From Micromonospora lupini str. Lupac 08 (GTDB taxonomy: Bacteria; Actinomycetota; Actinomycetes; Mycobacteriales; Micromonosporaceae), in the NCBI RefSeq assembly GCF_000297395.2, contig NZ_HF570108.1, positions 5,327,296 through 5,379,599 of the forward strand: a DNA stretch of 52,304 nt. The letters are read 5' to 3'. Under the pieces are notes generated by a model. It worked only from the letters and a program-made list of their open reading frames with translations, was not told the origin of the DNA and did no database searches. Every line of letters begins with the position of its first letter. The first letter of the stretch is position 1. This document shows, piece after piece, positions 48,542 through 52,304 of this stretch. Position numbers and translations under genes: made by a program.

Positions 48542-50143
48542 CTACCGGGTGGCCGTCTCCAGGGCGGCGGCGAGCTCGTCGTCGTAGCTGGCGACGGGCT
48601 GACCGTCCGCGTCGTACGCGACAAGTCGGCCCTGCGCCATGCTCGCCGAGCGGAACGAGAACGTCCGCGTACCCGGATAGGCCGCCAGCAGGGGAATCTC
48701 CCGGGGCGCACCACCCGGGGCGGAGTAGTACGCCAGCCGGGCCACCCGCGCGGAGACCACACCGTTGACCCGTACCTTCGTCCTCTCCGCCCGTGTGCCG
48801 AAGGTGACCGGCGCGTCGGTGGCGTAGGCGGCGCACTCGGCCGAGCCCCGGCAGACGAAGAAATACCGCGGATTGACGACGTCGCCGAGGGCGTACGCCT
48901 TGAACGTCGGGTCCGCTCCGGCGGGCAGCGGTTGCACGGCGAAGAAGGCGAGAGCCACCGCGCCCGTGACGCCCACCCGCAGCCAGGCCCGGCCGGCGGC
49001 CGGTCGCCGGTCGCTCCGGGCGGTCGCGACCGCCACACCGCCGAAGCCGGCCAGGCACAGCAGGCACACGCCGACGGTACGGGCGTTCTCGAACAGGAAC
49101 TGCACCCCCGGCCGCGTCGACACCGGGCCGAGGACCGCGCCCAGCGAGACGACCATGGCGGCGAGCAGCCCCGCGCCGGCCACCCGCTGGGCGATGCCGG
49201 ACGCGCCGACCAGCAGCATCGCGGCGAGCACCGGCCACACCTGATGATGGGTCCAGGACACCGGGGACGCGGCCACCGTGGCGCAACCGACGAGCACCGC
49301 GGCGTGCCCGGGGCGGTCCCGCGCGGCCAACTGCCGGGCGCGCAGCAGCGCCACCCCGCAGATCACCGCCACCAGAGCGGCCCAGAGCACCGGTAGCGTC
49401 GCCTCGTCGACCCCGATGCGCAACAGCATCCCGTGCACCGACTGGTTGCCCAGCGAGGCCAGGTTGCCGATCCGGGAGGTCTGCCGGACCGCCTCGGTCC
49501 AGTAGGTCCAGCTCTCGCCGGGCAGCACGACCGCCGCCAGCCCGGCGCAGGCCACGAACGTCGCCACCGCGCGGCCGGCGTCGCGGTAGCGGCCGGTGAC
49601 GAGGAAGTACGCGACGAACAGCAGCGGGGTCAGTTTGATCGCCGCGGCCACCCCGACCAGCACCCCGCGCAGCCGGGGCGGGACGACGCCCATCCCGTCC
49701 AGCAGTGCCAGCAACACGATGAAGATGCTGACCTGCCCGAAACGCAGGTTGCTCTGCACCGGCGCCGAGAGCATCAGCACCATGGCGGCCACCGCGACGA
49801 CCAACGGGCGGCGCGATCGTCGGATGTTCAGCGCGACGCCGACCAGGCCCGCGATGACGACGACCGCCGCGCACGTCGCCACCAGCCAGACGCCCTGGAG
49901 CACACCCTCGCTGACGGCGGTGATCGGGCCCAGCACCAGGGCGGCGAACGGTGGATAGGTGAACGGCCCGCCGTTCGGGGCGCGGTACTCGTACAGCGGC
50001 CGGCCGGCGTGCAGATCGGACAGCGCGCCGTAGTAGATGTGCAGGTCGGAGAGCCGGTCGTCCCGCGTCAGCACCAGCACACAGGACACCGACGCGACGA
50101 CGACGAACGCCGCCCACGCCAGCGCCACCCGCCGGTCCCGCAT
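48542..50143 (-). CDS. GT87 (DUF2029) polyprenol-phosphate mannosyltransferase-like membrane protein
   Basis: 533 residues with about ten spans. The first extracytoplasmic loop has the GT-C-type acid motif (SDLHIYYGALSDLHAGRPLYEYRAPNG, then FTYPPFAAL), as in PimE-like mannosyltransferases that use polyprenyl-phosphate mannose. A soluble C-terminal part of about 130 residues (from FKAYALGDVVNPRYFFVCRG) is unusual in length and has no motif I recognise. The ATG lies 6 bases after TATTGT (50155-50150), a leaderless-type -10. The acceptor is unknown. Confidence 0.82.
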   Translation of the reverse strand: MRDRRVALAWAAFVVVASVSCVLVLTRDDRLSDLHIYYGALSDLHAGRPLYEYRAPNGGPFTYPPFAALVLGPITAVSEGVLQGVWLVATCAAVVVIAGLVGVALNIRRSRRPLVVAVAAMVLMLSAPVQSNLRFGQVSIFIVLLALLDGMGVVPPRLRGVLVGVAAAIKLTPLLFVAYFLVTGRYRDAGRAVATFVACAGLAAVVLPGESWTYWTEAVRQTSRIGNLASLGNQSVHGMLLRIGVDEATLPVLWAALVAVICGVALLRARQLAARDRPGHAAVLVGCATVAASPVSWTHHQVWPVLAAMLLVGASGIAQRVAGAGLLAAMVVSLGAVLGPVSTRPGVQFLFENARTVGVCLLCLAGFGGVAVATARSDRRPAAGRAWLRVGVTGAVALAFFAVQPLPAGADPTFKAYALGDVVNPRYFFVCRGSAECAAYATDAPVTFGTRAERTKVRVNGVVSARVARLAYYSAPGGAPREIPLLAAYPGTRTFSFRSASMAQGRLVAYDADGQPVASYDDELAAALETATR

Positions 50144-50654
50144 CGACCAACAATAAGGGAGTACGACCCCCGGCTACGCCCCGTCAACGGTTGACTCGCA
50201 GTCCAACGGCCGGTGCAGGGCTCCGAGTGTCGGGAGCAAGCGCTACTTCTGGAACAGCACGGACACGACGTCCGCCAGGGTTGATCAAGCGCTCGGGACC
50301 AGTGGGCGTCCAGGACCCGCTCCGCGGTGAAGAGTTCGGTCGCCCTGGACACCGGCTCGTCGATCGCCATCGTCCGCACCTTTCCGGAGGTCGCGAGGAG
50401 CACACCCTGGAGGGCGGAGTCCATGCGTCGCGCCCTCCAGGGTGGACGGACCGAAAACCTCCGCTGAAGTCCAGGAGAGCCGATCATGCCAACCAGGCCA
50501 CCGCACTACCGCCGCCAACGGAACCTGGTCTACGGCCAACAGGGGCAGGGCGTTTTCGTCGCCGAAGCCGAGTAGCAGGCGACGAGGGTCCGACCGCGTC
50601 TGCCCTCGGGAGAATGGGGACCGCGGGTCCGGCGTCCGTTCGTAGCATCGGTGG
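50144..50654. other. Intergenic region with palindromes and no confident gene
   Basis: 511 bases between the divergent GT87 and methyltransferase genes. It contains a 13-bp palindrome GTCAACGGTTGAC (50183-50195), a perfect 12-bp inverted repeat (50405-50416 with 50431-50442, loop 14) and one short open frame with a good ribosome site (50486-50575). Codon quality in the longer frames is poor, so I see no larger gene; a decayed gene remnant is possible. Confidence 0.5.
50486..50575 (+). CDS. Possible 29-residue peptide
   Basis: ATG 50486 to TAG 50573 encodes a basic peptide starting MPTRPPHYRRQRNLVYGQQG. AGGAG stands 8 bases upstream, an ideal spacing. It precedes a methyltransferase gene by 79 bases on the same strand. 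Only 29 codons, no recognised family, so chance is a real alternative. Confidence 0.25.
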   Translation: MPTRPPHYRRQRNLVYGQQGQGVFVAEAE

Positions 50655-51326
50655 ATGGGAGCGACGAGCACGCCCGCGTACGACGCGCACGCGGACTGGT
50701 ACGAGGGTTTCATCTCCGGCGGCGGCGACTATCTCCGACGGGTGCACGCGACCGTGGCGGACCTGCTCGGCCCCGGTACGGGCCCCTGCCTCGACATCTG
50801 CTGCGGCACCGGCACGCACGCGTCCGTGCCTGGCGGTCTGGGCTGGACGCCGCTGGGCGTTGACCTGTCCGGCGGGCAGTTGCGGCACGCGCGCGGGCGA
50901 CTGCCGGTGGCCCGGGGCGACGCGAGCGCCCTGCCGATCGCCGACGCGTCGTCGCCGGCCGCGATGTGCGTCCTGTCCAGCACCGACGTGCCCGACTATC
51001 CGGCCGTGCTGCGTGAGGTCGGCCGGGTGCTGCGACCGGGCGGGAGGTTCGTGCACGTGGGCGTGCACCCGTGCTTCGTGGGCGCGTTCTCCGACTGGGG
51101 TCGACACCCGAGCGTCGTCGTCGACGAGCGCTACGCCGACCGGTCACGCAGCTTCGACAGTTGGAACACCGAGGGCGTCCGGGTTCGGGTCGGCGCGTGG
51201 CACCTTCCGCTGGCCGACCTGCTCAACGCGACAGTGGCCGCCGGCCTCCGACCGGTCCGGTTCGTCGAGGCGGGCTCGGGAGGGGTGCCGGACCTGTTCG
51301 GCTTCCTCGCCGAACGCCCCCGGTGA
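50655..51326 (+). CDS. Class I SAM-dependent methyltransferase
   Basis: 223 residues. Motif I CLDICCGTGTHASVPGGLGW, then PLGVDLSGGQLRHARGRLPVARGDASALPIADAS and VLREVGRVLRPGGRFVHVG, a UbiE/Methyltransf_11-type small-molecule enzyme. The substrate is unknown. The ATG start has no strong ribosome site; GTAGCAT is 7-13 bases upstream and may be a weak -10. It is a lone plus-strand gene between GT87 and the DUF4397 gene. Confidence 0.85.
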   Translation: MGATSTPAYDAHADWYEGFISGGGDYLRRVHATVADLLGPGTGPCLDICCGTGTHASVPGGLGWTPLGVDLSGGQLRHARGRLPVARGDASALPIADASSPAAMCVLSSTDVPDYPAVLREVGRVLRPGGRFVHVGVHPCFVGAFSDWGRHPSVVVDERYADRSRSFDSWNTEGVRVRVGAWHLPLADLLNATVAAGLRPVRFVEAGSGGVPDLFGFLAERPR

Positions 51327-51388
51327 CGAATCCCCGGATCTTGCGGGCAGCACGGCGCGGAGAAACTTCGCGCGTACAACTTGCGTTG

Positions 51389-51408
51389 GAGTCCCACACA
51401 CGGGACTC
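51389..51408 (+). other. Small hairpin in the DUF4397 gene leader
   Basis: Perfect 7-bp inverted repeat GAGTCCC/GGGACTC with a 6-base loop, about 50 bases before the DUF4397 start. It could be an operator or a weak terminator of the methyltransferase gene. Confidence 0.35.
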
Positions 51409-51456
51409 TGTCCGTGGGTTGCCGCCCGCTCACCGAACGTGCCTTCCGGAGGCGAC

Positions 51457-52304
51457 ATGCACACGCTTCGTACCGCGTCCCGCCGGCTGCTGGCCGGCGC
51501 TGGCGCACTCCTGTTCGGCACCGCCCTCGCCGCCGCCACGGCTGTGGCCCCGGCCAGCGCGGACACCGTCGGATACGTCCGGCTCGCCCACCTCTCCCCC
51601 GACACCCCGGCCGTCGATGTCTACCTGGCCGCCCCCGACGCCGCGAAGCCGAAGGTGTTCCCGGGCGTCGGCTACGGCGTGGTCTCCGACTACCTTCAGT
51701 TGCCCCCGGGCCGGTACGCGGTGGCGATGCGCGAGGCCGGCACCCCCGCCAGCGAGCCCCCGGTGCTCACCACCGAGGTCGCGGTGGTCAGCGGCCGGGC
51801 GTACACGGTGGCCGGTGTGGGCCGGCACGCCGACCTGGGGCTGCGGGTCCTCACCGACGATCTGAGCGCTCCCGCGCAGGGCCGGGCCAAGGTGCGCGTG
51901 GTGCAGGCGTCGGTGCGCACGCCCGTCCTCGACGTGGCCGCCGCCGACGGCCCGACCATCGCCGACGGCGTGCAGTTCGCCACCACCACCGACTACCAGC
52001 AGGTCGAGCCGGGCGCCTGGCGGCTGAAACTGACCGGCGCGGGCGGCCCGAGCACCGACGCCGAGGTGCGGCTCACCGGCGGCGCGGTCTACTCGTTGCT
52101 GGTGCTCGACGGCAAGCAGGGCGGGCTCACGGCTGAGCTGCGCCGCGACGCCGAGGGCGGCATCGTCGTACCCGCCGGTGGGGTGGACACCGGCGCGGGC
52201 GGCACGTCCGATGCCGGGTTCGGCGCGTACCCCCTGGTGGCCGGCGGGTTGGCCGCGGCGGCCGGCGCGGCGAGCCTGCTCCTGTGGCGCCGGCGGCGGC
52301 GCAC
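51457..52304 (+). CDS. Secreted DUF4397-domain protein, incomplete at the window end
   Basis: At least 282 residues; the frame is still open at the last base, so the C-terminus is cut. A signal peptide ends near residue 35 (PASA before DTVGYVRLAHLSPDTPAVDVYL, which begins DUF4397). The repeat-like strand pattern continues through RAKVRVVQASVRTPVLDV to about residue 235. A Gly-rich linker, a hydrophobic span (LVAGGLAAAAGAASLLLW) and an Arg cluster follow, so the protein is probably membrane-anchored on the outside of the cell. No LPxTG sortase motif is seen. In related genomes a class F sortase often follows such genes; that is outside the window. GGAGG 4 bases upstream fixes the ATG. Confidence 0.85.
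   Translation, partial: MHTLRTASRRLLAGAGALLFGTALAAATAVAPASADTVGYVRLAHLSPDTPAVDVYLAAPDAAKPKVFPGVGYGVVSDYLQLPPGRYAVAMREAGTPASEPPVLTTEVAVVSGRAYTVAGVGRHADLGLRVLTDDLSAPAQGRAKVRVVQASVRTPVLDVAAADGPTIADGVQFATTTDYQQVEPGAWRLKLTGAGGPSTDAEVRLTGGAVYSLLVLDGKQGGLTAELRRDAEGGIVVPAGGVDTGAGGTSDAGFGAYPLVAGGLAAAAGAASLLLWRRRRR

Noticed and set aside
50068..50487. 139-codon minus-strand frame in the GT87-methyltransferase spacer
   Set aside because: Its C-terminal part overlaps the GT87 start in another frame, codon quality is poor and no domain is recognisable; at best a decayed remnant.

Overview
The window is very GC-rich chromosomal DNA from an actinobacterium. The gene set points to the family Micromonosporaceae, most likely Micromonospora or a close relative. 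Supporting signs are an mraZ-rsmH-ftsL-ftsI division cluster, a MurT/GatD pair, the ImuA'-ImuB-DnaE2 mutasome, a CruF/glycosyltransferase/desaturase carotenoid module, and a metF-idsA-Rv2175c-pknL-aroG neighbourhood that resembles mycobacteria. I see no phage, insertion sequence, CRISPR array, tRNA or rRNA. The species call is inference from gene content only.

Layout. 1-2551 (minus): start of the division and cell-wall cluster, reading mraZ, rsmH, ftsL and the first 68 codons of ftsI, behind a promoter with three 10-bp-spaced MraZ boxes. 2893-6323 (plus): murT-gatD (lipid II amidation), a TVP38-type membrane protein and a phosphotransferase. 6456-9462 (minus): leuS behind a 12-residue leader peptide and a transcription attenuator. 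9699-14542 (plus): moxR, DUF58 and a transmembrane transglutaminase. 14975-22154 (minus): an ABC sugar importer without its ATPase, a methyltransferase, a phosphodiesterase/pyrophosphatase, dinB and a DUF3040 protein. 22240-29427 (minus): a damage-inducible mutagenesis operon (HEPN-like protein, imuA', imuB, dnaE2) behind two tandem LexA boxes. 29502-34800 (plus): a tightly overlapped operon of ybaK, a CrtA-like oxygenase, an acetyltransferase, cruF, a glycosyltransferase and a CrtD/CrtI-type desaturase, which together would finish and glucosylate a carotenoid. 34861-44409: a phosphatidyltransferase and metF (minus), a small XRE regulator, a prenyl synthase, an Rv2175c homologue, a PASTA kinase, endonuclease IV, threonine aldolase and class II DAHP synthase. 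44514-52304: a lipoprotein, a secreted GH18 chitinase, glutathione peroxidase, an F420-dependent NADP reductase-like protein, a GT87 mannosyltransferase-like protein, a methyltransferase and the start of a secreted DUF4397 protein.

Much of the novelty is between genes. Two families of long inverted repeats (6355 and 25822; 14682, 38253, 41743 and 47564) sit mostly between convergent genes; the second family keeps a mismatch at one place in its stem. At least nine starts lie 6-8 bases after a TANNNT -10 box, which suggests leaderless transcripts. Other items for follow-up are the leuS leader peptide, a second MraZ-like box pair facing murT, a 55-codon open frame between the two sugar permeases, a nearly exact tandem copy of the aroG 3' end, and a 15-bp repeat array inside imuB.
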